Shown here piece by piece: positions 52,011 through 62,168 of a stretch of 64,000 nucleotides of DNA (the first letter of the stretch is position 1; the number at the start of each line of letters is the position of its first letter). Where the stretch lies: the NCBI RefSeq assembly GCF_000017205.1, contig NC_009656.1:5944501-6008500 (forward strand). Direction: 5' to 3'. The stretch comes from Pseudomonas paraeruginosa PA7. GTDB lineage: Bacteria; Pseudomonadota; Gammaproteobacteria; Pseudomonadales; Pseudomonadaceae. The notes under the pieces are model-generated. The model had not been told where the DNA came from and did no database searches. It saw only the letters and a list, made by a program, of their open reading frames with translations. The translations under genes and the position numbers were made by a program.

Positions 52011-53608
52011 AGCTCCTCGCTTTCCGCCGCCTGCTGCGCATCCAGCGCGTCGTCGTCCGCTACCGCCTGGACGACCTGATCCTCGAACTGCCGATGCTGC
52101 CCTGGTGGCTGCGCCTGCTCGGCGCCGCCCTGCCCTGGCGCTGGCTGCCACGGCGCAAGCTGGAACTGACCCGCGGCGCGCGGCTGCGCCTGGCGCTACA
52201 GGACCTCGGGCCGATCTTCATCAAGTTCGGGCAGATTCTCTCGACCCGCCGCGACCTGCTGCCCGACGACATCGCCAACGAACTGGCCTGGCTGCAGGAC
52301 AAGGTGCCGCCGTTCCCGCCGGAGCTGGCGGTCAAGCGCATCGAGGAGCAGCTCGGCGCGAAGATCGAGCAGGTCTTCGCCCGCTTCGAACGCGAGCCGC
52401 TGGCCTCCGCCTCGGTGGCGCAGGTCCATGCCGCGCGCCTGAAGAGCGGCGAGGAAGTGGTGGTGAAGGTGATCCGGCCAAACCTGGAACCGGTGATCCG
52501 CTCCGACATCGCCTGGCTGTTCATCCTCGCCCGCCTCGCCGAGCGGGTCTCCAGCGAGGCGCGGCGCCTGCACCCGGTGGAGGTGGTCAGCGACTACGAG
52601 AAGACCATCGTCGACGAACTCGACCTGCTCCGCGAGGCGGCCAACGCCTCGCAGCTGCGACGCAACTTCGAAGGCTCCCCGCTGCTCTACGTGCCGCAGG
52701 TCTACTGGGACTGGTGCCGGCCCAAGGTGCTGGTGATGGAGCGCATCTACGGCATCCCGGTGACCGACCTGGAAACCCTGCGCGACCAGCGCACCGACTT
52801 CAAGGCACTGGCCGAGCGCGGCGTGGAGATCTTCTTCACCCAGGTGTTCCGCGACAGCTTCTTCCATGCCGACATGCACCCCGGCAACATCTTCGTCAGC
52901 ACCCGCGCGCCCTGGAGCCCGCAATACATCGCGGTGGACTGCGGCATCGTCGGCAGCCTCACCGACGAGGACCAGGACTACCTGGCGCGCAACCTGATCG
53001 CCTTCTTCAAGCGCGACTACCGCAAGGTCGCCCAACTGCATATCGACTCCGGCTGGGTCCCGGCGGAAACCAAGGTCAACGACTTCGAGGCGGCGATCCG
53101 TACCGTCTGCGAACCGATCTTCGAGAAGCCGCTGAAGGACATCTCCTTCGGCCAGGTCCTGCTGCGCCTGTTCCAGACCGCGCGCCGCTTCAACATGGAG
53201 ATCCAGCCGCAACTGGTGCTGCTGCAGAAGACCCTGCTGAACATCGAAGGCCTCGGCCGCCAGCTGTATCCGGAACTCGACCTGTGGGCCACCGCCCAGC
53301 CGTTCCTGGAGCGCTGGATGCGCGAACGGGTCAGCCCGAAACAGCTGCTGCGCAACTTCCAGCAACAGGTCGAGCAGGTGCCGCACCTGTCGCAGATGGC
53401 CCGCGACACCCTCGAACGCCTGTCACAACCGCACGCCCACAATGCGCCGCCACCGGAGTGGAAAAGCTCCCGGCACGACTGGCTCGGACGCCTGGTCGGC
53501 GCGGTGCTGCTGGTCGGCGCCGCCGAGGTCGGCCTCGGCCAGCAGCTGGAAGCCTGGCCGGCCTGGGTGATGCTGGCCGGCGGGGTGTTCCTGATCCTGC
53601 GCCGATAG
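52007..53608 (+). CDS. ubiB: Ubiquinone biosynthesis atypical kinase/ATPase
   Basis: 533 residues. ABC1/ADCK family with the hallmark KxGQ motif ([20 protein letters not shown]), Ala-rich loop [11 protein letters not shown] in place of the glycine loop, HADMHPGN catalytic loop and DCGIVG. C-terminal hydrophobic helices ([28 protein letters not shown]) anchor it in the membrane. It drives extraction of lipid ubiquinone precursors. Confidence 0.97.
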   Translation: MKLLAFRRLLRIQRVVVRYRLDDLILELPMLPWWLRLLGAALPWRWLPRRKLELTRGARLRLALQDLGPIFIKFGQILSTRRDLLPDDIANELAWLQDKVPPFPPELAVKRIEEQLGAKIEQVFARFEREPLASASVAQVHAARLKSGEEVVVKVIRPNLEPVIRSDIAWLFILARLAERVSSEARRLHPVEVVSDYEKTIVDELDLLREAANASQLRRNFEGSPLLYVPQVYWDWCRPKVLVMERIYGIPVTDLETLRDQRTDFKALAERGVEIFFTQVFRDSFFHADMHPGNIFVSTRAPWSPQYIAVDCGIVGSLTDEDQDYLARNLIAFFKRDYRKVAQLHIDSGWVPAETKVNDFEAAIRTVCEPIFEKPLKDISFGQVLLRLFQTARRFNMEIQPQLVLLQKTLLNIEGLGRQLYPELDLWATAQPFLERWMRERVSPKQLLRNFQQQVEQVPHLSQMARDTLERLSQPHAHNAPPPEWKSSRHDWLGRLVGAVLLVGAAEVGLGQQLEAWPAWVMLAGGVFLILRR

Positions 53609-53690
53609 CCAGTCGCGTCCACGGCTGGCACACTACCCCTATTTCCGCCGGAAACGCGGGCAACGCACCGGCAACGAACGTGGAAAGACC

Positions 53691-54095
53691 ATGAAAGACT
53701 GGCTGGATGAGATTCACTGGAACGCCGACGGCCTGGTCCCGGCGATCGCCCAGGATCACGAGACCGGGCGCGTGCTGATGATGGCCTGGATGAACCGCGA
53801 GGCGCTGGCCCTGACCGCCAGCGAGAACCGGGCGATCTACTGGTCGCGCTCGCGTGGCAAGCTGTGGCGCAAGGGCGAAGAGTCCGGACACGTGCAGAAG
53901 CTCCATGAGCTGCGCCTGGATTGCGATGCCGATGTGGTCATCCTGATGGTCGAGCAGGTCGGCGGGATCGCCTGCCATACCGGCCGGGAAAGCTGCTTCT
54001 ACCGGGTCTACGAGAATGGCGACTGGAAGGTCGTCGATCCGGTGCTGAAGGACCCGGACGCCATCTACGAACACGCAGGACACCAGCATGAGTGA
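53691..54095 (+). CDS. hisI: Phosphoribosyl-AMP cyclohydrolase
   Basis: 134 residues. Third step of histidine synthesis: opens the purine ring of PR-AMP. Zinc/magnesium residues lie in LDCDADVVI and the [11 protein letters not shown] motif. This is the stand-alone form; enteric bacteria have a HisIE fusion. It overlaps hisE by 8 bases. Confidence 0.97.
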   Translation: MKDWLDEIHWNADGLVPAIAQDHETGRVLMMAWMNREALALTASENRAIYWSRSRGKLWRKGEESGHVQKLHELRLDCDADVVILMVEQVGGIACHTGRESCFYRVYENGDWKVVDPVLKDPDAIYEHAGHQHE

Positions 54096-54423
54096 CACCC
54101 TGACCCGCCTGGCGGCGGTGCTCGAGGAGCGCAGGAACGCCGCGCCCGACAGCTCCTACGTGGCCAGCCTGTACCACAAGGGACTGAACAAGATCCTGGA
54201 GAAGGTCGGCGAGGAGTCGGTGGAAACCATCATCGCCGCCAAGGACGCCGCCGCCAGCGGCGACTGCCAGGAGCTGATCTACGAAACCGCCGACCTCTGG
54301 TTCCACTCGCTGGTGATGCTCTCGGCCCTCGGCCAGCATCCGCAAGCCGTGCTGGACGAACTGGAGCGCCGCTTCGGCCTTTCCGGCCACGCCGAGAAAG
54401 CCGCCCGCCAACCATCGGCCTGA
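54088..54423 (+). CDS. hisE: Phosphoribosyl-ATP pyrophosphatase
   Basis: 111 residues. Second step of histidine synthesis: cleaves pyrophosphate from PR-ATP. All-alpha MazG-like fold with metal-binding [16 protein letters not shown] and [13 protein letters not shown]. It overlaps hisI and is 25 bases before tatA, so histidine and protein-export genes share a transcript. Confidence 0.97.
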   Translation: MSDTLTRLAAVLEERRNAAPDSSYVASLYHKGLNKILEKVGEESVETIIAAKDAAASGDCQELIYETADLWFHSLVMLSALGQHPQAVLDELERRFGLSGHAEKAARQPSA

Positions 54424-54448
54424 ACCCTACACATACGAGGAATACGAC

Positions 54449-54697
54449 ATGGGCATTTTTGACTGGAAACACTGGATCGTCATTCTGATCGTGGTGGTGC
54501 TGGTGTTCGGCACCAAGCGCCTGAAGAACCTCGGCTCCGATGTCGGCGAGGCGATCAAGGGCTTCCGCAAGGCGGTGAACACCGAGGAAGACGACAAGAA
54601 GGAGCAGCCCGCCGCCCAGCCGGCACAGCCGCTGAACCAGCCGCACACCATCGACGCCCAGGCCCAGAAGGTCGAAGAGCCGGCGCGCAAGGACTGA
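54449..54697 (+). CDS. tatA: Twin-arginine translocase subunit A
   Basis: 82 residues; GAGGA precedes the ATG. N-terminal membrane helix ([16 protein letters not shown]), [20 protein letters not shown] amphipathic helix and a polar tail. It polymerises to form the transport path for folded proteins. Confidence 0.97.
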   Translation: MGIFDWKHWIVILIVVVLVFGTKRLKNLGSDVGEAIKGFRKAVNTEEDDKKEQPAAQPAQPLNQPHTIDAQAQKVEEPARKD

Positions 54698-54710
54698 CGG
54701 GTAGCCATCG

Positions 54711-55136
54711 ATGTTCGGAATCAGCTTCAGCGAACTGCTGCTGGTCGGGCTGATCGCCCTGCTGGTGCTCGGCCCCGAGCGCCTGCCCGGCGCCGCGCGT
54801 ACCGCCGGCCTGTGGATCGGCCGCCTGAAGCGCAGTTTCAATACCATCAAGCAGGAAGTGGAACGGGAAATCGGCGCCGACGAGATTCGTCGGCAACTGC
54901 ACAACGAGCACATCCTCTCGATGGAGCGCGAAGCGCAGAAGCTGCTGGCGCCGTTGACCGGCCAGAATCCGCCGCAGGAAAACCCTCCGCCAGCCAACGA
55001 CAGCCCGGCGCCTGGCGTGCCTACGCCGCCAGCGGCCAGCACGCCTGCGCCTCCGCCCGCGGACGCAGCGGCGACGCCGCCGGCCGCCCCTGCCCCCATT
55101 TCCTCGCAACCGCCCGAGACGCCGCGTAATCCATGA
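54711..55136 (+). CDS. tatB: Twin-arginine translocase subunit B
   Basis: 141 residues. Membrane helix with conserved Glu ([25 protein letters not shown]), an amphipathic helix and a Pro/Ala-rich C-terminal tail of about 55 residues. It forms the receptor complex with TatC. It overlaps tatC by 4 bases. Confidence 0.97.
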   Translation: MFGISFSELLLVGLIALLVLGPERLPGAARTAGLWIGRLKRSFNTIKQEVEREIGADEIRRQLHNEHILSMEREAQKLLAPLTGQNPPQENPPPANDSPAPGVPTPPAASTPAPPPADAAATPPAAPAPISSQPPETPRNP

Positions 55137-55936
55137 GCGCCGAAAAACCCGAACAGCCCGAGCACGACCAGGAAATGCCGCTGGTCTCGCACCTGACCGA
55201 ACTGCGCACCCGCCTGCTGCGCAGCGTGGCGGCGATCTTCCTGATCTTCGCCGGCCTGTTCTATTTCTCGCAGAAGATCTACACCCTGGTCTCCGAGCCG
55301 CTGCGCCGCTTCCTCCCGGAAGGCACCAGCATGATCGCCACCGACGTCGCCTCGCCGTTCCTCGCGCCGTTCAAGCTGACCATGGTGGTGGCGCTGTTCC
55401 TGGCGATGCCGGTGATCCTCGCGCAGGTCTGGGGCTTCATCGCCCCCGGCCTGTACAAGCACGAGAAGCGCGTGGCGCTGCCGCTACTGGTGTCCAGCAT
55501 CATCCTGTTCTACGCCGGGATGGCCTTCGCCTACTTCCTGGTGTTCCCGATGATCTTCCACTTCTTCGCCAGCGTGACCCCCGAGGGCGTGGCGATGATG
55601 ACGGACATCAACAGCTACCTGGACTTCGTCCTGACCCTGTTCTTCGCCTTCGGCGTCGCCTTCGAGATCCCGGTGGCCACCGTGCTGCTGATCTGGATCG
55701 GGGTGGTCGACGTCGAGTACCTGAAGAAGATCCGTCCGTACGTGATCATCGGCTGCTTCGTGGTCGGCATGGTCCTGACCCCGCCGGACATCTTCTCCCA
55801 GACCATGCTCGCGGTGCCGATGTGGCTGCTGTTCGAGATCGGCCTGCTGTTCGGCCGCCTGGTACGCAAGCGCGGCGAGCATCCGGACGACCAACCGGCC
55901 AGCGACGGCGACCAGCCCCCGGCCACCCGCCAGTGA
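55133..55936 (+). CDS. tatC: Twin-arginine translocase subunit C
   Basis: 267 residues, six hydrophobic segments. The N-terminal [16 protein letters not shown] and the first cytoplasmic loop FLAPFKLTM bind the RR signal. Its TGA stop overlaps the next gene's GTG start (GTGA). Confidence 0.97.
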   Translation: MSAEKPEQPEHDQEMPLVSHLTELRTRLLRSVAAIFLIFAGLFYFSQKIYTLVSEPLRRFLPEGTSMIATDVASPFLAPFKLTMVVALFLAMPVILAQVWGFIAPGLYKHEKRVALPLLVSSIILFYAGMAFAYFLVFPMIFHFFASVTPEGVAMMTDINSYLDFVLTLFFAFGVAFEIPVATVLLIWIGVVDVEYLKKIRPYVIIGCFVVGMVLTPPDIFSQTMLAVPMWLLFEIGLLFGRLVRKRGEHPDDQPASDGDQPPATRQ

Positions 55937-56640
55937 ACCTGCTGCTGCTCGACGATGCCGACTTCGTCTCGGCGGATCGCGCGGTCCTGCACGATCGCCG
56001 CCTCAGGCACCTGCACGAAGTGCACCGCGCCGAGAACGGCGACACCCTACGGGTCGGTCGCCTCGGCGGCTGGATGGGTGAAGGCCGCCTGCTGCAGCTC
56101 GATGCCCGCGAGGCGACCCTGGAGGTACGCTTCGACCAGCCGCCGCCGGCCAAGCTGCCGATCACCCTGCTGCTGGCCTTGCCGCGACCGAAGATGCTCC
56201 GCCGGGTGTTGCAGACCATCGCCGCGATGGGCGTACCGAAGCTGGTGCTGCTGAACAGCTACCGCGTGGAAAAGAGCTTCTGGCAGACCCCCTTCCTCGA
56301 CCCGCCGGCGATCCGCGAGAACCTGGTCCTCGGCCTGGAGCAGGCCCGCGATACGGTGCTGCCGGAAATCATCGTCGAGAAGCGCTTCAAGCCCTTCGTC
56401 GAAGACCGCCTGCCGGCCCTGGCCGCCGGCAGCCTAGGCCTGGTCGGCCATCCCGGCCCCTGGCCGGCCTGTCCGCGCGCGGTGGAGAAGCCGGTGACCC
56501 TGGCGATCGGCCCGGAGGGCGGCTGGATTCCCTACGAGGTCGACAAGCTGCGCGAGGCCGGGCTGCATCCGGTGCAGCTCGGCGAACGCATCCTGCGCGT
56601 GGAAACCGCGGTCACCGCCCTGCTCGCCCGGCTGTTCTGA
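55933..56640 (+). CDS. RsmE-family 16S rRNA methyltransferase (possible paralogue)
   Basis: 235 residues from GTG 55933, which overlaps the tatC stop. N-terminal PUA-like domain ([29 protein letters not shown]) and a C-terminal SPOUT knot with [20 protein letters not shown] and [18 protein letters not shown], the RsmE SAM-binding signature. RsmE methylates U1498 of 16S rRNA at N3. From memory P. aeruginosa encodes another RsmE elsewhere, so this copy may have a different or redundant target. It ends the hisI-to-tatC transcription unit. Confidence 0.85.
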   Translation: MNLLLLDDADFVSADRAVLHDRRLRHLHEVHRAENGDTLRVGRLGGWMGEGRLLQLDAREATLEVRFDQPPPAKLPITLLLALPRPKMLRRVLQTIAAMGVPKLVLLNSYRVEKSFWQTPFLDPPAIRENLVLGLEQARDTVLPEIIVEKRFKPFVEDRLPALAAGSLGLVGHPGPWPACPRAVEKPVTLAIGPEGGWIPYEVDKLREAGLHPVQLGERILRVETAVTALLARLF

Positions 56641-56850
56641 AGCGCCTCTGGCAAAAAAACTGAAGGTTTTTCCTACACGGCCGACAACCTCTGTCGCGCA
56701 GGGCTCCGCACGACAACCATAAACCTCGCCCGCCGGCCATGTACCGGTCCCTCCGCGCCCATCCACAGGGCGCGCGCCGCTGAGCCATTACCTGTCCGCC
56801 ACGCCATGGGGCTGCCACCCCAGGGTGTCGCACTGCCTGGAGTAATGACG

Positions 56851-58794
56851 ATGTACGATTGGTGGGTTCTCCAACTGGCCAAGCTGAGCGTCAGCCGCAA
56901 GCTGATGCTCGGTTTCGGTGTCCTCCTCGCGCTGCTTCTGCTGGTGGTGGTCAGCAGCAACCGCACCCTCACGCACCAGACCGCGCTGAGCGAGCAGCTC
57001 GCCGAGGTGGCCACGCTCATGGAACAGGCCCAGCAGGCCGAGCAGGCGCACCTGGCGTTCGACGCCGGCAGCGACCCGCGCGAGGCCGAGCGGCTGCGCC
57101 GGATACTCACCGGCATGCTCGAGCGCCTGCGGCAACTGCGCGACAGCGAACTCGACCCGGCCGCCCTGGCCCGTGAGGCCGAGGCGATCGAGGCCTACCG
57201 CGGGGCCTTCGACGACCTCGCCGCCGCCGACCAGCAGCGCAGCGCCGCCCGCGGTGTGCTGGTGGGCAGCGCGCAACAGGCGCTGGACAGCTTCGCCCGC
57301 CTGGAAGAACTGATGGACGCCAGCCTCGCGCAACAGGCCGGCGATCCGCAGGCGCTGCAACGCAGCCGCGCGGTAGCCGACCTGCACCAACAACTGCTCA
57401 TGGTGCGCTACCAGGTGCGTGGCTATGTCTTCGAGCGCAGCGACAAGGCCGAGCAGGCCGCGTTCGCCGCGTTCGACGCACTGCGCCAGGCCGGCACGGC
57501 GCTACACGGACAGTTGCCGGAGGAGGCCGGTGCGGCGCTGGAACAGGCCATGCGCAGCCTCCAGGACTACCGTGGCGGCATCGAGCAGTTCCGCGCCGGC
57601 GTCGCTCGCACGCGCCAGGCGCAGCAGGCGATGCAGAGCAGCACCCAGGATATGGCCCGGGCCGGCCAGACCCTCACCGAAGCCGGTCGCCAATTGCGCG
57701 AAAGCACCGCCAGCCGCGACCGCGCCAGCCTCTGGCTGATCGCCGCGCTGGCCCTGGCCTTCGGCTGCGTCGCCGGCTGGGCGATCAACCGGCAGATCGT
57801 CCGGCCGCTGGACGAAGCCCTCGCGCTGGCCGAGGCCATCGCCGCCGGCGACCTCGGCAAGCGTCCGCAGAATCCCCTGACCCTCCAGCGTCGCGACGAA
57901 CTGGGCCAGTTGCAGCGGGTCATGCAGCGCATGGGCGACAGCTTGCGCGAACTGGTCGGGCAGATCGGCGACGGTGTCGGCCAACTGGCCAGCTCCGCCG
58001 AGGAACTCTCGGCGGTCACCGAGCAGGCCCGAGCCGGGGTCAACAGCCAGAAGGTCGAGACCGACCAGGTCGCCACCGCCATGCACGAGATGACCGCCAC
58101 CGTGCAAGACGTCGCGCGCAACGCCGAACTGGCTTCCCAGGCCGCTCGCCAGGCCGACGAAGAGGCGCGCCAGGGCGACGCGGTGGTCGACCAGGCGGTG
58201 ACCCGCATCGAACGCCTGGCCACCGAGATGGACGGCTCCAGCGAAGCCATGGCGCGCCTGAGGAACGACAGCGAACAGATCGGCAGCGTCCTCGACGTGA
58301 TCAAGTCGGTGGCCGAGCAGACCAACCTGCTGGCGCTCAACGCCGCCATCGAGGCGGCCCGCGCCGGCGAGGCCGGACGCGGCTTCGCCGTGGTCGCCGA
58401 CGAGGTGCGCGGCCTGGCCCAGCGCACCCAGCACTCCACCGCCGAGATCGAGGGCCTGATCCAGCGTCTCCAGCAGGGCGCCGGCGAGGCCGCCGATCGC
58501 CTGGAGAACAGCCGCTCGCTCACCGCCAGCACGGTGGAGCTGGCGCGCCGCGCCGGCGTCGCGCTGGACAGCATCACCCGCACCGTCTCCGATATCCAGA
58601 ACATGAACCTGCAGATCGCCACGGCCGCCGAGCAGCAGAGCACGGTGGCCGAGGAGATCAACCGCAGTGTGCTCAACGTGCGCGACGTCGCCGAGCAGTC
58701 GGCCGCCGCCAGCGAGCAGACCGCCGCCGCCAGCGGCGAGCTGGCACGCCTGGGTACGCGGCTGCAGGCGCAGGTGGGGCGCTTCCGCCTGTAA
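56851..58794 (+). CDS. mcpK: Methyl-accepting chemotaxis receptor (McpK type)
   Basis: 647 residues from ATG 56851 (GGAG 8 bases upstream; the ATG at 56845 is too close). First transmembrane helix about 19-35, an all-helical periplasmic sensor of ~255 residues, second transmembrane helix about 293-313, a HAMP segment and the cytoplasmic signalling hairpin with the near-invariant tip [20 protein letters not shown]. The order matches PA5072/McpK, reported to sense 2-oxoglutarate; this link is from memory. No CheR-binding pentapeptide is seen at the C-terminus. Confidence 0.93.
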   Translation: MYDWWVLQLAKLSVSRKLMLGFGVLLALLLLVVVSSNRTLTHQTALSEQLAEVATLMEQAQQAEQAHLAFDAGSDPREAERLRRILTGMLERLRQLRDSELDPAALAREAEAIEAYRGAFDDLAAADQQRSAARGVLVGSAQQALDSFARLEELMDASLAQQAGDPQALQRSRAVADLHQQLLMVRYQVRGYVFERSDKAEQAAFAAFDALRQAGTALHGQLPEEAGAALEQAMRSLQDYRGGIEQFRAGVARTRQAQQAMQSSTQDMARAGQTLTEAGRQLRESTASRDRASLWLIAALALAFGCVAGWAINRQIVRPLDEALALAEAIAAGDLGKRPQNPLTLQRRDELGQLQRVMQRMGDSLRELVGQIGDGVGQLASSAEELSAVTEQARAGVNSQKVETDQVATAMHEMTATVQDVARNAELASQAARQADEEARQGDAVVDQAVTRIERLATEMDGSSEAMARLRNDSEQIGSVLDVIKSVAEQTNLLALNAAIEAARAGEAGRGFAVVADEVRGLAQRTQHSTAEIEGLIQRLQQGAGEAADRLENSRSLTASTVELARRAGVALDSITRTVSDIQNMNLQIATAAEQQSTVAEEINRSVLNVRDVAEQSAAASEQTAAASGELARLGTRLQAQVGRFRL

Positions 58795-58824
58795 CATCCC
58801 GAGAGGATCCTTTCTGCGACCGCA

Positions 58825-58859
58825 GCCCCTCCCGTCCATCGAAAGCGGACAGGAGGGGC
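58825..58859 (+). terminator. Stem-loop after the chemoreceptor gene
   Basis: GCCCCTCC-C-GTCC pairs with GGAC-A-GGAGGGGC around a 9-base loop with one mismatch, 31 bases after the stop, followed by a short GCCTTTG. Probable weak terminator. Confidence 0.65.
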
Positions 58860-58903
58860 GCCTTTGCGTAGGATCAGGCTTTCGCCTTTTGGGAGATGAC
58901 GCC

Positions 58904-59365
58904 ATGCGCCCGATGACCATCGATATCGACGAACTGGCCTTCGCCCTGGATACCCCGGGAATCGACCACTACCTCGACCTGTACAGCGGCAAGGTGCTGC
59001 TGATCTCCGCCGAAGCCCCCGACCCGGAACTCGAGGCGCTGCTGGAAAACGAGCCGGAGCGTCTGCTGCTGATCGATCCGCTGAGCACCACCCAGTCACT
59101 GGGATTGATGCAGGACTTCCTGCGCGAAGTGGAGGAACCGCACGCCTACGCGACCCTGGCCAACGCGCTGCAGAGCCGCAAGCCGTTCAAGGCCTTCAAG
59201 CATTCGCTGATGGAATATCCGGAGCTGCTGCAGGACTGGTATCGCTACCAGGGCGAGCGCCTGCGCGAATGGGCGCTGGACTGGCTGGAGGACAACGATA
59301 TCCAGCCGGCCGCGCGACAGAGCCAGACGTCGCTCCTGTCGCCGCCGGGCAAGCCGTTCGCCTAG
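58904..59365 (+). CDS. UPF0158 family protein
   Basis: 153 residues from ATG 58904 (GGAG 9 bases upstream); an ATG three codons later is also possible. Acidic, cytoplasmic. Family features are the N-terminal IDIDELAFALD and the C-terminal LRDWYRYQ-like segment LLQDWYRYQGERLREWALDWL. No catalytic motif is recognised and its function is unknown. It is convergent with the ABC transporter ATPase gene, 7 bases apart. Confidence 0.78.
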   Translation: MRPMTIDIDELAFALDTPGIDHYLDLYSGKVLLISAEAPDPELEALLENEPERLLLIDPLSTTQSLGLMQDFLREVEEPHAYATLANALQSRKPFKAFKHSLMEYPELLQDWYRYQGERLREWALDWLEDNDIQPAARQSQTSLLSPPGKPFA

Positions 59366-59372
59366 CGCGGCG

Positions 59373-60107
59373 CTAGAGGACCTGGCGGAGGAAGGCCTGG
59401 GCCCGCGGGTCCTGCGGGTTGTCGAAGAACTGCGCAGGCGGCGCGTCCTCCAGCAGCTTGCCGTGGTCGAAGAACAGCACGCGGTCGGCCACCTCGCGGG
59501 CAAAGCCCATTTCGTGGGTCACGCAGACCATGGTCATGCCTTCGACGGCGAGAGTCTTCATCACGTCGAGCACCTCGCCGACCATTTCCGGATCGAGCGC
59601 CGAGGTCGGTTCGTCGAACAGCATCACCTTGGGATCCATGCACAGCGCGCGGGCGATCGCCACCCGCTGCTGCTGGCCGCCGGACAGGCGCGAGGGATAT
59701 TCGTCGGCCTTCTGCCCGATGCCGACCTTGGCCAGCAGCGCCCGCGCCTTCGCCTCGCGCTCGGCCTTGCCACGCTTGCGCACCACGCGCTGGGCCAGGC
59801 AGAGGTTCTCCAGCACGGTCATGTGCGGGAACAGGTTGAAATGCTGGAAGACCATCCCGACTTCGCGGCGGTAGGCGTTGATATCGGTCTTCGGGTCGGC
59901 GAGGTCGACGCCGTCGATGCTCACCGAACCCTCGTCGAATTCCTCCAGGCCGTTCAGGCAGCGCAGGAAAGTCGACTTGCCCGAGCCGGACGGGCCGATC
60001 ACCACCAGCACCTCGCCCCTGGCCACGCGCGTGCTCACGTCGTCCACCGCGCGCACCACCTGGCCGCGGGTATCGAAGACCTTCAGCAGGTTGCGTACTT
60101 CAATCAC
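59373..60107 (-). CDS. Polar amino-acid ABC transporter ATPase
   Basis: 244 residues. GlnQ/HisP-type: Walker [11 protein letters not shown]-loop [13 protein letters not shown], signature LSGGQQQR, Walker [13 protein letters not shown], and switch His in VTHEMGFA. It powers uptake with the adjacent permease, which it overlaps by 8 bases. The substrate is not evident. Confidence 0.95.
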   Translation of the reverse strand: MIEVRNLLKVFDTRGQVVRAVDDVSTRVARGEVLVVIGPSGSGKSTFLRCLNGLEEFDEGSVSIDGVDLADPKTDINAYRREVGMVFQHFNLFPHMTVLENLCLAQRVVRKRGKAEREAKARALLAKVGIGQKADEYPSRLSGGQQQRVAIARALCMDPKVMLFDEPTSALDPEMVGEVLDVMKTLAVEGMTMVCVTHEMGFAREVADRVLFFDHGKLLEDAPPAQFFDNPQDPRAQAFLRQVL

Positions 60108-61062
60108 TTTGTCCGAGCCTCCGCTCCAGTCGGGATGCCATGTGCGAAAGGGGCAGGTTCAACAGCAGGTACAGCGCGGCGACGCAGAACCAGATCTCGA
60201 AGGTGGAGAACGAGGTGGTGATCGCCTCGCGGCCGCTCTTGGTCAGTTCGGTGATGGCGATCACCGAGACCAGCGAGGTGTCCTTGACCAGGCTGATGAA
60301 CTGCCCGGCCAGCGGCGGCAGCACGCGTTTGAAGGCCTGCGGCAGGATCACGTGGCGCATCGACTGGCTGGCGTTGAGGCCCAGGGAACGGGCAGCCTCG
60401 TTCTGCCCGCGGGCGATGGACTGCACGCCGGCGCGAATGATCTCGGCCACGTAGGCGCCGGTGAACAGCGCCAGCGCGGCGACCCCGGCGAACTCGCGGG
60501 ACAGGTCGAGCACCGTGCCGATGAAGAAATAGAAGATGAAGATCTGCACCAGCAGCGGCGTGCCGCGCACCAGTTCGACGTAGATCGTCGACAGGTCGTG
60601 CAGTGTCGGGTTCTTCGACAGCCGGCAGAGCCCGGCGACCAGGCCGATCGCCAGGCCGATCGCGCCGGACACCAGCGACAGCCAGAGGGTGGTCCAAAGG
60701 CCCCATAGCAGCGGACCGGCGGCCCAGTGGCGGGTCACCCCGACCACGTCGCCCTCGGCCACGTCGTCGCCCTCGGCGAACTGCAGGCTGTCCGCCGCAA
60801 CGGTCAGGACCTGCTGCTCGCCGCTGTCGCCGAGCAGCGTGACGCGCGCGTCCCTGCCCTGCTCCTGGATGCCATCGACCCGGCCGATTTCGCTGGCCCG
60901 CAGCGGCTCCTCGGCCTGGTAGGCGAAGTACTGCGGGACGCGGTTCCAGCGCCATTCATAGGAAATCAGCGAGGTGGAGAACCACAGGGCCCAGGCCAGG
61001 GCCAGCAGGATCAACCCGGTCAGCAGATGCCAGGGCCAGACGGAACGTTTCTTCTTGGTCAC
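60100..61062 (-). CDS. Polar amino-acid ABC transporter permease with periplasmic insertion
   Basis: 320 residues. A first transmembrane helix (about 13-33) is separated from the HisM-type core by a ~75-residue soluble segment rich in beta pattern ([40 protein letters not shown]). The core has the EAA motif [20 protein letters not shown] that contacts the ATPase. Only one permease gene is present, so it likely homodimerises. Confidence 0.92.
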   Translation of the reverse strand: MTKKKRSVWPWHLLTGLILLALAWALWFSTSLISYEWRWNRVPQYFAYQAEEPLRASEIGRVDGIQEQGRDARVTLLGDSGEQQVLTVAADSLQFAEGDDVAEGDVVGVTRHWAAGPLLWGLWTTLWLSLVSGAIGLAIGLVAGLCRLSKNPTLHDLSTIYVELVRGTPLLVQIFIFYFFIGTVLDLSREFAGVAALALFTGAYVAEIIRAGVQSIARGQNEAARSLGLNASQSMRHVILPQAFKRVLPPLAGQFISLVKDTSLVSVIAITELTKSGREAITTSFSTFEIWFCVAALYLLLNLPLSHMASRLERRLGQSD

Positions 61063-61096
61063 GGAAACTCTCTCGAACGATGGAATGCGCAGGTAC

Positions 61097-61121
61097 GACG
61101 GCCCCCTTCGCGGGGGCCGTC
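61097..61121 (-). other. Intercistronic GC-rich hairpin between binding-protein and permease genes
   Basis: Ten-base perfect stem GACGGCCCCC / GGGGGCCGTC with loop TTCGC in the 65-base gap, without a T-tract. Such structures commonly protect the upstream binding-protein mRNA and lower permease expression. Confidence 0.7.
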
Positions 61122-61127
61122 AGCGGT

Positions 61128-61928
61128 TCATTCCATTTCCTTCAGCCACTCGGTGTTCTTGAACCACTTGTCGTGGATGCGCTGATAGGTGCCGTCTTCG
61201 CGGATCTGATGGAGGAAGTTGTTGATGAAGTTGATGCTGTCGTAGTCGCCTTTCTTCAGGCCGAAGGCCAGCGGCTCGTAGGTGAACGGCTGGTCGAGAT
61301 AGACCAGCTTGCCGGCGCCGAACTTGCTCACCGCCACCACGTTGTAGGGCGAGTCGTAGATGAAGGCGTCGGCCTTGCCGTTGACCACGTCCATCACCGC
61401 TTCCGGCTCGTTGTCGAAGCCGTGGTACTTGGCCTTGCTGATCAGCTTGCGGGCGACGATCTCGCCGGTGGTGCCGATTTTCGAGGTGATGCTGTACTGC
61501 GGGTCGTTCAGGTCCTTGTAGGACTTGATCTTGCCTTCCAGCTCCTTGCGCACCAGCAGGGTCTGGCCGACCACGATGAAGGGCTCGGAGAAGTTCAGGC
61601 GCAGGTTGCGCTCCTGGGTCAGGGTCATGCCCGAGCCGATCATGTCGAACTTGCCGGTCAGCAGCGCCGGGATGATCCCGTCGTAGCTGGTGGAAACCAG
61701 CTCCAGCTTGACGCCCATGGACTTGGCCATGGCCTTGAGCAGGTCGACCTCGAAGCCGATGATCTGGCCACGCTTGTTGGTCATCTCGAACGGCATGTAG
61801 GTCGGGTCCATGCCGACCCGCAGGGTGCCGCGCTTGACCGCGTCCTCCACCGCGCCGGCCGCCTGGGCCGAAGCCACGCCCAGCAGGGCGCAGACGCCCA
61901 GAACCAATGAAGCAAGATACTTTTTCAT
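61128..61928 (-). CDS. Periplasmic amino-acid-binding protein of ABC transporter
   Basis: 266 residues from ATG 61928 (GGGGAG upstream). Signal peptide MKKYLASLVLGVCALLGVASAQA, then SBP family 3 fold: LRVGMDPTYMPFEMTNKRG, GFEVDLLKAMA, GIIPALLTGKFDMIGSGMTLTQER. An arginine-containing ligand pocket (T-x-x-R) suggests an amino acid with a free carboxylate. First gene of the transporter operon. Confidence 0.94.
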   Translation of the reverse strand: MKKYLASLVLGVCALLGVASAQAAGAVEDAVKRGTLRVGMDPTYMPFEMTNKRGQIIGFEVDLLKAMAKSMGVKLELVSTSYDGIIPALLTGKFDMIGSGMTLTQERNLRLNFSEPFIVVGQTLLVRKELEGKIKSYKDLNDPQYSITSKIGTTGEIVARKLISKAKYHGFDNEPEAVMDVVNGKADAFIYDSPYNVVAVSKFGAGKLVYLDQPFTYEPLAFGLKKGDYDSINFINNFLHQIREDGTYQRIHDKWFKNTEWLKEME

Positions 61929-62132
61929 TCCCCACTCCCCAGCAGTCTTGGAAACACAGTCGTCGAACGGATGCTCTCGTCGTGTCGCCGTCCCGGGCGG
62001 GCGCAACAGGCCCTGACCGGCTGCGCGAAAAGGCGGCCGATGGTACCTCGGCTGGCGAACGATACGAGACTTTCTGGATTGCCGGCGCAGGGTAACAGCA
62101 GCGCCGCGCGGGGAAAACAGGCAAGAAACAGA

Positions 62133-62166
62133 CCATGCCCCCGGCGGCGCTCCACCGGGGGCATGG
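62133..62166 (-). terminator. Terminator of opgH
   Basis: Twelve-base perfect stem CCATGCCCCCGG / CCGGGGGCATGG with a 10-base loop, just after the opgH stop on the minus strand and followed there by a T-rich stretch (TCTGTTTCTTGCC). Confidence 0.85.
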
Positions 62167-62168
62167 GA

